Positions 44,954-56,304 of a stretch of 64,000 bases of DNA are shown here, in pieces (within the stretch, counting starts at the first letter, position 1; each line of letters begins with the position of its first letter). Source of the DNA: Endomychus coccineus (taxonomy: Eukaryota > Arthropoda > Insecta > Coleoptera > Endomychidae). Made by a program: the position numbers and the translations under genes. The notes under the pieces are model-generated. The model was not told where the DNA came from. It was given only the letters and a program-made list of their open reading frames with translations, and ran no database searches. The stretch lies in the NCBI GenBank assembly GCA_958510875.1, contig OY294068.1, positions 192,224,315 to 192,288,314 on the forward strand. The letters are read 5' to 3'.

Positions 44954-44999
44954 AAATTAATTCTAAAGGACGATTGATAAGACTGTTGAATTTTACATA

Positions 45000-45005
45000 A
45001 ATAAA
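45000..45005 (+). terminator. Poly(A) signal AATAAA of the LRR gene
   Basis: The hexamer lies 46 bases after the stop codon, in a suitably AT-rich context. Confidence 0.65.
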
Positions 45006-45735
45006 AAGAGAGAAGAAATTAATTAGCGTGTCATTCATTTGTTTGTTCTTGTAGTTTAGTCGTTTAGAATATCAATGGTACATTGAAACTACAAGAGAAA
45101 AATTATGGAGGTTTGAAACAGTTGGCGAGTACAGTAGAATGATATGAGGACCGCAGAGTATACCCATCAGTGTCGTGATAGTTCCCATGGTGCTCCTATA
45201 GCCTAATTAGATGCGTCCATGTTCTGCTATATCCTTTCCCCTCGCTCCACACTCCTATTTCAACTACTACATCTCATCATCATCAATAACACTATCCATA
45301 TTTCTCCCCAGTATTGTATACCTTAAAATTAAGTTTGATGGTATTATTAGCTTTGCTGCTAGAAAATCCATTGATATGCAGTGCTGGATTGAGCCTAGTG
45401 GAGGTCCATACTCAGTCAAAATGTTGGGGCTCTTTACAAGTTGTATCCTAATACGTTTTCAACAACAAAATCTTCATACTCAAGTAAACAAATTTTAACA
45501 CGACCCAATCTTTATTAAACAGCTATAAATAAGAACAATCAACCTTATTCACTAAAAATACTGTTAAAGTACTGAAGAATTTTCATCTACCAAGTAGTCA
45601 TCACCAGAGAACTAAAATCATAATCAAAATGTGCTATTTGAAATTAGAAGTGTATATAAGGGATTACTCTGATTACGCTGGATAAATCTGAATGTATTAA
45701 ATTGCTTTTTCGTTCATGCATTACCATCCCTTCTA
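45006..45735. other. No gene recognised
   Basis: Downstream of the LRR gene; short frames without motifs. Confidence 0.4.
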
Positions 45736-46363
45736 TAAATTACCTAGATATTTGTCCGTACTGTAAAAGTAATAAGCTTTCTTGAGAAATGGTGTAACCT
45801 GTTAGAGATAGAATATTCCTTCTAGTTTGGCTCACATATCATTTTGGACTCACAATCGGCACAATCAAATTTGTTTTTTTTTTAAACCTACATTTCAGCT
45901 GCCATCTTAGAAAGAAGATAACTTTTTATGAGAGGCCCAAAACGAAATTCTTCATATGAAACGTCTTCCTTCAAATTGGCCATGGAGGTCGAAGTTTAAT
46001 TTTAACAAAGTAGTTCCGAAACACCTGTATATTAATTCGTAGGATGGAATACTTTCTACGTACATCTAAATTACCTAGATATTTATCCGTACTGTGTTGT
46101 GAAAGTAATAAACTTTCTTGAGAACTGATGTAACCTGTTAGAGATAGAATATTCCTTCTAGTTTGGCCCACATATCATTTTGGACAATCGACACAATCAA
46201 ATTTGTAAAAGAAGATAACTTTTTATGAGAGGCCCAAAACGAAATTTTTCATATGAAACGTCTTCCTTCAAATTGGCCATGGAGGTCAACGTTTAATTTT
46301 TACAAAATAGTTGCGGAACATCCGCAATATATTAATTTGTAGGATGGAATACTTTCTACGTAC
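45736..46363. repeat. Tandem duplication of about 300 bp
   Basis: Unit 1 (45736-46066) and unit 2 (46067-46363) both run from taaattacctagatattt to tactttctacgtac, with the same internal order. Unit 2 has a deletion of about 40 bases after aatcaaatttg, plus scattered substitutions. Function unknown; no frame. Confidence 0.85.
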
Positions 46364-47819
46364 TTGATTGGAACATTGAATGCAGGTACTCCGAAGGTTG
46401 AAACTTGTGTTGGGAAATTGTCTATTTTTCAGCAACGGACCACTATGTTGATTGCATATTTTCCCTTTCACTATGTTTTTATACTCAATGAAGCTTTTAT
46501 TGTAAAGCTGAATATGTTATTGGTATTGAAATTGCTTCTTGATTAGTTAACAAACTAATCAGAAGGATAAAATCAATAGAAATTGAGAGAGTTGCGTTCC
46601 CTCTCAAAATATCTGCATTAACAAAGGTAGAATCTGTTTTTAGTATTCTGAAAGAACAGAAATCCGGTGTTGCTAAAGAAACGAGAGTTATTTCAATTAA
46701 CAACAAATTAATTCATACTTCCAGGACCCAGCGGAAGGACAAAATCAAAGTCACGAATAAGAAAATAAGCATCATTATGCAATTGTACCTAATTTAAGAA
46801 AATTAAAATATTTCTGAGCATTTCGAGATTAGTATAGATTCGAATATGCATTATATATTCAAAAGGTAGATAATTAAGTATTCACTGCAGATGCATAGAA
46901 TCTGTACCAACTACCCAATGTCATGAAAGCCAGCTCAATAGTTCACTTGAGACAGGTCAAGTATACGCCTCAACCTTGAGCCCAACAATCAATCACATTC
47001 GGTCAAATGATTTGTTAATATCTGTATACGTCATTGTACTATATTGTGACCAAGGTACGTTGACGGAACAGATGGGGAAGTCACCCGTTGAGGAACTTTC
47101 TCTCCCATAAGACGAGTTGGGAAGAATTGGCACTATAGAAAATAGGTAGCTTACGACACGAACCCTGCTAAAAATAGTTGAAAATCGGCATATAACTTCC
47201 GTATTCTATTCTGTGGATTGAGGTTCGGTATAGTACCGATGTTCTAAATCACTTTCATTGTTGCGATGCTTAGAATAAAACTCAAGTGATAAATCCAAAT
47301 GAGATGACAGTTTAAAAATGGAATCGGGGCCAACTAGCCAAGATGAATGTGAACCATGAAATTCTTAGCAAATTTAATCAATAATTACGTTTTTCGGTGT
47401 TCTAGTGGCACTAATTTGTACAACATATTATTAGTATATTGTTACAGTAATGGATACTGACTAAAAAGCTTGAAAACTTGGCCATGTTAATTCAATGTTC
47501 ACAATTATCTTACGTTTTCAAATTCCGCGAACGACTTCTTACAGCACGTTCTGGATTATTTCCTGTTTAATTAACCTCCTTCATTGCTAGATGCGCTCGA
47601 TTAGCTCTACTGAAGTAATAACCTGTTCAGATAATATTCATTTTCAATTAAAGATAAAAAGATCGCAAGAACAGCTGTTCTTAAAATTTACGTAAAAACA
47701 AGTGGACACACCACAAAACTGAATAATTTAATACCCTAGTCCGCAAGGTAAGACTCATTATTGACTTTGTATTAGCAGTATGAGGCTTTTAAACTTTAGT
47801 GTCCGCTCCTCATGAATGA
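46364..47819. other. No gene recognised
   Basis: Nothing identifiable in either strand. Confidence 0.45.
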
Positions 47820-48245
47820 TTACTGAGTTGCTTCATTAGGTTTAAGGCGTTGTAACAGCTTGATCTAGATGATTGAGGTGGAATTTCCAATTTAAATGCC
47901 CGTCGAATATTATTCTTGAAAATATTACTTCTTTTATATCGTCGGTTTATATTATTCAGTTTCATTAGACCAGGAGATATAGTGCATTTCTCTCTGAAGT
48001 GGATGCATTTGGTTTTTCCAGGTGAGCAGTTCCAATATTGCTTCTCCAATCTCTGATGGTTGTGATGAATCAATGTGGGCATTTTTCTATAGATTTGCAA
48101 TGTTCACATCTTGCATACAAAACTGTATCATCCACTCATATATTTGGCTTTATGGCTTTGTTACCTCATTTATTACGAGTAGAAAAATTAAAAATTATGG
48201 TAACTAGTACAGGTCCTTGTGGTATGCCATTTTCTGATTAATTAT
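47820..48245 (-). pseudogene. LINE reverse transcriptase palm fragment
   Basis: Minus strand: ENGIPQGPVLVTIIFNFS (QG block), then NI-stop-VDDTVLYARCEH, where the stop stands for the Tyr or Phe before the Asp pair, then TTIRDWRSNI and, after shifts, IFDGHLNWKFHLNHLDQAV. This order is that of Jockey/I-type LINEs. The N-terminal and C-terminal parts are missing. Confidence 0.65.
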
Positions 48246-49254
48246 TGTCTATAGTTCACTTGAACTACTCGTTACCCTTTCATGTTCAAGTAAGTTACTC
48301 GTTCTGTCTCCTGCTCTACAAAACTATCGATAAACATACCAAAGACATATTTAAGTAACTCTCATCTAGCTCATCTTATTCAAGGATGAAATTATCTTAG
48401 TGTTCTTCCTCATCACCTTTATAGAGGTCGATTGTGTCTTTAGAAGTGTAGAATCAGTGTGGAAAGTGATAGTTATGTTGTCTTTCATTTCATTCCTCTG
48501 GACAATAATGATTGAAATGTCAATTCCGCATTGGTAGACAGATGGAACATAATTTCCTAACTCGAGCGAGAGTTGAAAAGTATTCTTGTTGTTGATTTTG
48601 GTGGAAAAGTTCAATTGTTATACTTATAACTAGGTCAGAAGATCTAACTAATCCGAAAGAAAATCACATTACCAATACATTACAAACACATGCTTCAATG
48701 GGACTTCCAAAGTTAGGCAAATAGAAATAAAACTTTGAAAGTTGCAGTTCCAATACCTACTTATTACTATAGGAATGTTCATGTTGCCTTCTGCATGTTC
48801 ATTTCTGTATGACACTTTCAATGGATAAATGATTTTAAAATGTTTCATAAAACGCAACATTTCCCAACCCAATTATCTCTATGGTGTAGAAGTTAGGCAA
48901 TCGCTTTTGCGGTATTCGTTTAAAGCTGATAACTTGCTTGCCTAGCGCTCAGGGAATATATATTATTATATATCAGCGGTTTTATAACTCGCTGTTTTGT
49001 AACACGAGCAGGCAACCGAAATGCCCTTGTTTATGCTAACCGGAAAACGCGGTGGGTGTTGTCACAAAGGAAATTTTCATTTTTCGATTGTAATAAAACA
49101 GATGTATCTGTATATTCACATCTAGCGGATTTGAAAATCGTTACCTCTGGAGGAAATGGATGTTTGAATAAATCAACGAGAACGGTAGTAAATATTACTG
49201 ATTTGGTTAATAATAATAGTAATAATAATAATCGTCTTTGTTAATTTCATAAGC
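48246..49254. other. No gene recognised
   Basis: Includes an aat trinucleotide run at about 49208-49232. Nothing else. Confidence 0.45.
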
Positions 49255-49480
49255 TATGGACAAAGCTTTGGTTCTCTGGGTTGAACTGTGACAAGACGTC
49301 TAAAAGTTCCAGACAGCTGTTTCGTTGTTCTCATGCGCTCGTCTGTGGAACGAGGAAGACGTGAAGTCGCTGATCAACCGTCTCGACAGTGATATAACCA
49401 CCCTCGAAAATGTTTGGCGAACGTAGATGTTCCAACATCATCTGCCGGAAAGCAGATGTCCCACTCAGAATGCAAGTCAC
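49255..49480 (-). mobile_element. PLE-C terminal fragment
   Basis: On the minus strand this matches the PLE-C sequence of the LRR intron: ggttgatcagcgacttcacg, the block around gaggatctacg-like sequence and the hammerhead region. The left end at 49255-49300 matches 25505-25545 (aagctttggtt ... ttgaactgtg). It is interrupted at 49496 by a small inverted-repeat element. Confidence 0.55.
49306..49351 (-). ncRNA. Hammerhead-like motif, family C, one core change
   Basis: Perfect 6-bp stem I (GUUCCA/UGGAAC), GAAA, helix III with the self-complementary run CAGCUG and a GUC site are all present. The core reads CAGACGA instead of CUGANGA, and stem II pairs poorly. Confidence 0.55.
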
Positions 49481-49495
49481 AATACCATGTATTGA

Positions 49496-49596
49496 TAATA
49501 CAGTTCTCGCGATTCAGTGAATCGACGGGGAAACCGTTGGAAATACTACCGCCAGGTGACTGCCCCGAGATTCTTTGAATCGTAAGAACTGTATTA
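49496..49596. mobile_element. Miniature inverted-repeat element, about 100 bp
   Basis: 28-base ends (49496-49523 and 49569-49596) are inverted repeats with 4 mismatches, starting taatacagttct. The 45-base centre has no frame. TA flanks would fit a Tc1/mariner-mobilised element. Confidence 0.6.
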
Positions 49597-50109
49597 TTGG
49601 AACGTATCTGTGTACTTAACCCACTTTGGAGACGATTACGCCGTTTCTGTTGGTCGTATAGATTTGAAAATTTACAGATCGCTCCAAAATGGTGTAAATA
49701 GGAACTATATTTGAATTTTTTTTTGAGTCGTACATCCGTCTGCGAATAGTAATGCTGACCTGGTTTACCGGTAAAACAAAAACAATCTCTAAAACCAATA
49801 TCGTAAAGACAACTGCATACTTCTAAAAAATTGTCTGTATGAAGAAAAAGATGTTTCCTGCACAATGTACATACCATGTAGTTTTCGATAAACTATCAGC
49901 AATATGTTTTCTATGGCTGCCACATGCGTGGAGCGACGTGCATAATATAACTTCGGGTGCAGATACAAAGGGTTAGTGAAACTAATGTTTTCCCAATGTC
50001 CTCTACATATACCTTTTATGAAAAGGCCTAAGTACATAAGCCCCTTCGTCCAGTAAACGCCTGAATTAACACCAGTTTTCTGCAGGTATCTTACCCTTTT
50101 ATACAAACT
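49597..50109. other. No gene recognised
   Basis: Overlapping minus-strand frames (49374-50133) lack motifs and run across the PLE-C and miniature-element junctions, so I do not support them. Confidence 0.4.
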
Positions 50110-51470
50110 TGGTGTCTTTTCCTCCCGGTTCAAGACAGCTAGCTAGAATCCAACCAATCCCAAAAAGTGGAAAGAAGACCATTCCCAATAACCACAGACC
50201 TTTTGCAGTATTATCTGTGATCTCTAAAGTGATAAAGAAAGCAATCAACATCGAGCTCATCCAAAACCTAGAGAGCTCCAAAATCGTGAATGATCTTCAA
50301 TATGGCTTTCGTCAGCAGACACATGTATGGCAGAAATCTATTGTAGCACATGGGGAATTTCTAGTTGTATTATCCGATAATTCCAAAGCATTCGACCGAC
50401 TCTGGCACCAAAGCCTTCTAGGGAAACTTCTGTTCGCCTATTGAGTTTTCTCTCAGATAGATCACTACATCTGGGGGTTGACGGAGTATCGTCCGATACA
50501 ATAGCTATCAACTCCGGTGTTCCACAGGGATCTGTCTCGGCACCAACTTCATTTCTGGTCCATATGAAGGCCTGCTAGAATTGACCACCTATCACGTGCA
50601 CAGCTTTGCAGATGATGATACACTTCATACCGCTTTCTCTTAGCATCTAGAACCCCGATAGTATTCAATGAAGCCAAAGGAGCGAGACAAATACAGGTTA
50701 ACGCAATTAATGAGAATCTGACAAAATCTGATAATCTAGTAGATTTTAATGTAACTAAAACTCAAGTTTCTCTAGGAAGGCAGATCCCACAATCCCTAGT
50801 TTGATGATATCAGGTACAACTATTCCCATGAAGTCTTCCATAACCATGCTTGGTATCACTACCAAGAGCACCCTTTCTAGGGACGATCATGCTAGGTTCA
50901 TTGCAAAACCGCTTCACAAAAACTAGGTTTTCTATTCCGAATCAAGAGCTACTTCACATCCCAGCAGCTCCTCATAATCTACAAGGTAAACATTCAACCC
51001 GTCCTGTACTACTGCTCAGATATTTGAATTCCGGCTCCCAAACATATGCTGAAGCTCTTGCATTCTATCCAGAAGGGAGCGCTGTTCGTTTGATTGATAA
51101 TGTTACACTTACTAGTTCATTGACCTCTCTAGAACATGGTAGAAGGGTGGAAGATCTCTCCCTTTTCTACAGATATTTCCAAGGTCGGTGTTCATCAGAA
51201 ATCTCGAATGTTGTTCCACCACGAGTGATTACAAATAGGCGGACTAGACGAGCTCAAACTAGTCACCCTTTCATTGTCAAGCTCGAGACCTGCCGAATTT
51301 TTTTATCAAACAGTGAAGTTTTGGAACTCTTTACCTAGTGAGGTCTTTCCCTATGCCTATAACCTCCTACCTACGAAATGCAAATGCCTAACTCCTTTCC
51401 CAACATTCCACCGCTGGCTCACACTCTTCGAACATTATAGGTTTCCTCCTCGTGTAGTGAAAGTATGAAA
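50110..51470 (+). pseudogene. Family L LINE reverse transcriptase, most complete copy
   Basis: In order: LARIQPIPKSGKKTIPNNHR and PFAVLSVISKVIKKAIN (first palm blocks), SSKIVNDLQYGF, NSKAFDRLWHQSLLGKL, VPQGSVSAP, SFADDDTLHTAFS (Asp pair near 50605-50635), YLNS-x-SQTYAEA, LTSLEHGRRVEDLSLFYRYF, GRCSSEISNVVPPR, and AEFFYQTVKFWNSLPSEVFP at the end. Many frame shifts. The endonuclease N-terminus is absent. Confidence 0.8.
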
Positions 51471-52796
51471 AAAAAACATCGTAAAGAATATAAGATAGGC
51501 CCAAGTAGCATATGATATTATTAACTCAACCTTGAGAAATTCAGATAAGCCCCTTTCGTGGTAACAAAGTATGATGAGACATTCATTTTGCAGTATTTAA
51601 GTCAATTTCGCTTTTTGTCAGATAAACCTCTACTTCCTGAGGACGACGATATATTTAATAAATCTCCTATAGTCAGATAAAAGCTTATACCATACCTGTT
51701 TGTTGATAATTTGATTGCAGCGACATACATATATTTTCATATTCTTCCTTTACTTATACGTTTTAACCCGTTTCACATAAGCATCATTATAATATTCTGA
51801 TTCGGAAGAACTCCTATGAAATAACAAATTCTCAGATAATTTAACATAAACTATGAGTTAAGAACGCTTAAAAAAATAAAACTACTTTAAATTCAACTTA
51901 ATCAACATTAAGGAGTGAGGCAAGTCACATGATCAATTGATCACAGCTTCATGTTCTTGTATCCACGAGTATGGACAAACAGAGGAGTGCTCTTGAAGTA
52001 GAACGAGACATTTTAATTGTATCACAATCTCTTGGTGAAACATATTTCCAAATAAAACGATTAACAAAGCCCGAAAACGCGACATCGATGAAATTGTAAA
52101 AAAACATGTGACATAAAATTGGTGTAAACTTAATAAGGTCAGTATTTAGATGATCTTCAAACTTCAACGTTTAAGGGTAGAGAAGTTCGAAATCCCTGAG
52201 TTATAAATAGAGAATTCAATTCCAGCGTTACAACAACTGATAAGTTCGTAACCCTAGATTTTCATAAAAATAATTGATGCGCAGATGTTCCACAGCGTCA
52301 AATCCGTCAATCAGCTTCAAGGCATGTTTGCATTGAATATGTATCGCATCAGGAAATGATGTACGTGTTCAATTTACGTAGAAAACAAGGAAGGAATCGA
52401 TCTTCCTTTTATGCTTACAGTCACCGCTCCGAACGCTCCAATACGAATAGATCGAAGAATCACATAATTTGACATTAAGGAATTACCATGGAATTTTATT
52501 GACTGCTTCGCCTGCGAATGTAATAGGAACGTTAACTTCATCATTTTCTCCCATTAAGCATGCATGGAGCCTTCAATTTGTGATATTGAAGTCTGATTTG
52601 GAAGAACTCTTCGATAAATTTATTATAAGCATTCTCCAAAAAAATTTCTAAATTTCTTCATCTCCCTTGATAAGCTTCCCTCACCCGTAGGAATCGGAAA
52701 TATATTACAAATCATTTAGAAATAGATAAAGACGGGTAAAAATTACATCAAGATCGGTATTTGTCTACTTTAAGGGGTGTAGAATATGTAAAGGGA
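51471..52796. other. No gene recognised
   Basis: No coding or repeat signal seen. Confidence 0.45.
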
Positions 52797-53489
52797 TATA
52801 CAGGGTGTCCTCGAACTGCGTGGCCAAAATGAAGTCGAAGATTCTTTGATTCGAAAAAAATTTGATGAGCTTTTTTACTTTTGCCTCAAGTGTCTTGTTT
52901 ACCCGGTAGAGGGCTTCAAAATTGCAAAAATAATTTTGTTTTTTCGGTATAACTTGAGAACGTGATGAAGAACTTCTACAATATTTAGCAGGTGAGTTAC
53001 TGTCAATAATGGCCATTTTTGAGAGTGGAGCACAGAGCCTTAGATATCATAGAAATGGCTCAAACTTGAGGATGTAACGGGAAAAGTGTCCAGAACTTTT
53101 TTGTGGTCAATGTAATTCACTCGATATTTTTTACGTAGATAGCTTATCTAATTTGAAAACTTTTCTTACTCTTAGAAAATTTTGATAAAATTAACGGATT
53201 AGCTTGAAAAAATTAATTTTCGAGTCTCTGCAATTTTGGCTTACTAATTTTACTTGATTAAAATACCTTAGTTGCCTTTGCTTTTCTAATGTCATTTTGG
53301 CATTTGAAGAATTTATTCTCAAAACTGTCAGTTTTTACTTTGCTTTCCGTAAAAATTTTATAAAATTATTGCTCAAAATTTCACTAACACTGAAATGGTT
53401 GATATGTTATTGATTTATGGACTTTGTCGTTGCAATGGCCGGAGAAGGGAAAGATATCCGCATCGCCGAATTCCAAATCGGCAAAAACT
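52797..53489. other. Solo mariner-like terminal repeat, otherwise nothing
   Basis: tatacagggtgtcctcgaac at 52797-52816 resembles the tips seen in the fold-back element. No matching opposite end was found downstream. The rest is AT-rich without a frame. Confidence 0.4.
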
Positions 53490-53712
53490 GTCTCTCATAT
53501 ATCCTTGTAGAATGTCCAGCACTGACTCCTCTTAGGCTACAACATCGGCAGCGCATACATGCTGGCTGGGGCCATAAGAGACATCAGTCCATGCAGAAGC
53601 ATAGCCTTCGGCGCTGCCTTAGGCCTGTTGAACTGAGTCTTCTATTAAGGGGCGCACAATGCACCCAATCAAGTGGTCTAAGTCCGCCCCGATTTTAGTC
53701 GATTGATTGATT
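53490..53712 (+). pseudogene. RNase H-bearing LINE, extreme 3' end
   Basis: LSYILVECPALTPLRLQHRQ is the C-terminal zinc-knuckle-like region of such LINEs. The DNA matches 30700-30890 (ccttgtagaatgtcca ... aggggcgcacaatg). It ends in a short gattgattgattga run, the LINE tail. 5' truncated at once. Confidence 0.65.
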
Positions 53713-54654
53713 GAGGTGTGAGATGTTTCGTACTCATTAATGAAAGTGAGCAAATGAATATTAATGGTGTACATAAACCTGATTGTTGACTCTCAAAGAA
53801 AAAATGTTCTCTCGTGGCAGTTATTTTTAATGCAACATCGCGATTCACATTCACAATTTTCAAACGTTCCGACTATAATGTTCCTCGATGGATGATTCAA
53901 AGCGTATCATGGCAGAGAATAACAATGAATAACTAGCTTGCCGAGCTTTCAAGTGCAAGTGGCAGCCGTGGGAATCCCAAAAATGGGTGTCAGATGCCGT
54001 TAATATGGCTACATCTTACTGAATTATTCTCAGTATCCCGGCATCGATCTTTGTTTTATCTAGCGGCGTCTAAAATGAGAAGAAAATAAACCGTTGGAAT
54101 TATTGCGAGCTTCTCCTGCCGTATTTGTTTTAGACCCAGAGTCATCTATATTTTTGCAGCCTACACGGAGAACAATCAATTTGAAAGGGTGTCTCCTTCC
54201 TTGTAGATTATTCATTGGTTACAGTATTCCGTGGTATATTTTGAATGTTCTAGATCACTTTTGAAAGGAAATTGAAATATGTTTCTAGAAATCATCTATT
54301 AATTCAAATGGGTGAAATAACTTACATACAGAATGTTCATAAATAACGTTAACATACTACACACTCTTATTCCTCGGATGATTGTAGACATAAAGTTATT
54401 ATGGACACAAGAGTCGAAAAAGTCTTCAGATGGTAGCTACAGCCCTCTACAGGTGAACCCGTAAGATCGATTTTCCACATTTATGATTTCGGTTTTCAAG
54501 TAGTGTAAAATCAATTCAACTTTCGGAAGTTTGAGAATGAAACTCAAATATACAGAAGCATGTAAAAGTTAATTCAGAAATAACGCTTACCAATTGTTTC
54601 ATCACACTATAGCATTCTCAAAGATAGGAGTTATCAACTAAAGCTGAAGCTAAA
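53713..54654. other. No gene recognised
   Basis: A tip-like acagaatgttcataaataac at about 54330 may be a degenerate terminal repeat; nothing else. Confidence 0.4.
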
Positions 54655-54870
54655 CATTGGGAATCAATCCGAATGTCAAAGTTAAATACCTGGGGGTTAT
54701 GGTTCATCAATGTCTGGAATGGAATGATCATATAGAATATACAGTAAAAATACTTCGTAAATTGATATATCAGTTTTATCAACTGAGAAATATTCTCAAT
54801 AATAAAATCTTGCTTATGGTCTAAATCTACAACGTCTTGGATGAATCCATAATGCGATTATAGGCACTCG
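54655..54870 (+). pseudogene. LINE reverse transcriptase thumb fragment
   Basis: VKVKYLGVMVHQCLEWNDHI, then KILRKLIYQFYQLRNILNNK, is the block after the palm (KYLGV-x-ID ... W-DHI). About 55 residues remain before a stop. It is unrelated in detail to family L. Confidence 0.65.
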
Positions 54871-54959
54871 CCACTTTTTCCAGTACACGGTGGAATCACA
54901 AGGAGTACAAGTCACATCACATCAGGCATACGACGAGTCTTGACAGAATTGGTAACATT

Positions 54960-56304
54960 CAAGAGGACTGTTTTCCAAGAAGCCTCCTTGAGTCCCCTCT
55001 AGTTCAATATCTCACTGCTGCCGCTCTCCATTATGCTAAGACGGACTCGTGGATATTGCTCTGGATCACTGAGTGACCGGAGGAATCAGATCACCCATTT
55101 ATTTTGCGTGGATGATCTGAAACTGTATGCCTTTGGGAATAAAACCTACAACAAGCTCTCAACGTGGAGTTGGGCTTGGACAAGTGCGCAGTGCTTCATT
55201 TGAGGAGAGGACAATCTCTGGAAGTACAAGAGAATATGGACCTTGCCGACGGAAGCATCTTTGAACATCTTGATGCTGGAGAGACCTATCGATAACTGGG
55301 GATTGAACGGCGTCCTAATTATGACGCTTTCCAGGTAACGGTGACTCTCCGCGGCAAGTACAGATACCTTCTTCGAAAGATTTGGTCTGCCGAACTTTCG
55401 AGTGAGAACAAGTCGTCTGTAACAAATATGCTTGCCGTTCCAGTCCTGCTTCACTCTTTTGGAGTGGTCAAATGGACGGTCAATGAGCTGCATAGCGGAG
55501 CACCGCTTGGAAGCTTTAATAAATGCCACGGAGCAAGATCTTATGCTCGGGCGGTATGTTGACAAGCCGATACACGGTGTTGTCTACCGAAACATCGAAT
55601 CGCTTGGCTTGTCAACCAGGCTGACTTTCTACTACCAAAGGTCAGCCGGGCTTACATCCAAGATCGTGGGACTTACCGCAGATGGCATAATCAACACCTT
55701 GATCTATCGCCGCAATGTGATAGGCGTGCAGGTTCCTGATGTCAGCTGCAGGCCTGTCGAAAGGCGCCTGAAATTCTTTTCCACGTACTGTCGGTACGTC
55801 CGGCAAAAACGGCCTCGGCGTACACCCATCGTCATAATGCGGCCCTACGGGTGCTGTATCACCATCTAAGGCACTCGTACTGAAAATGTCAAATACCAGA
55901 TCTACTGGAATTACCCGTTTCCGACCGTCGAATTCAAACAAAATCAAAATAGGCCTGACATTGTCCTCCTCGATATTCAAACCAAGGCTATATATGTCAT
56001 CGAATTCTCCGTTCCGACAAAGAAGAACACAGTATTGAAAGAGGAGGAAAAATGGACAAAGTATCAAGATCTCCTGTTCGAGTTCCGCACGCTATACCCA
56101 GACCATAAGGTCATTTTAGTGGTTCTGATCACCGGGGTTTTGGGCGGAATTCGGTCTTCGCTGCATTCGAACTTGAAGATCGTTCCGGCCTGTAAGAACT
56201 CGGCAGATCTTGATAGACCGAATGCAGAAGGCAGTCATTCTGTGTTCAATAAGACTACACGATTTAGAAACCTGAAACTACTTATCCACTGTGAGGAGGA
56301 GTAA
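54960..56304 (+). pseudogene. R2-type LINE: end of reverse transcriptase plus restriction-like endonuclease
   Basis: Blocks in order: TVFQEASLSPL, RNQITHLFCVDDLKLYAFGN (catalytic Asp pair near 55105), ELGLDKCAVLHLRRGQSLEV, then RYLLRKIWSAELSSENKSS, NMLAVPVLLHSFGVVKWTV, RHNAALRVLYHHLRHSY, and the nuclease IYWNYPFPTVEF, RPDIVLLDIQTKAIYVIEFS (PD and Glu of the PD-(D/E)xK fold) and KYQDLLFEFRTLYPDHKV. This domain order defines R2-group elements, which usually insert at fixed targets. The final 116 codons are open to the stop at 56302-56304. Earlier parts carry frame shifts, and the 5' part is absent. Confidence 0.78.

Noticed and set aside
49374..50133. Long minus-strand frames of 167 and 114 residues
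   Set aside because: They run through PLE-C ends and a miniature element, have no conserved motif, and are best explained as chance openings.
52180..52200. T-loop-like gttcgaaatcc, possible tRNA
   Set aside because: No matching acceptor, D-arm or anticodon arm can be folded around it; no other tRNA signal was found in the window.
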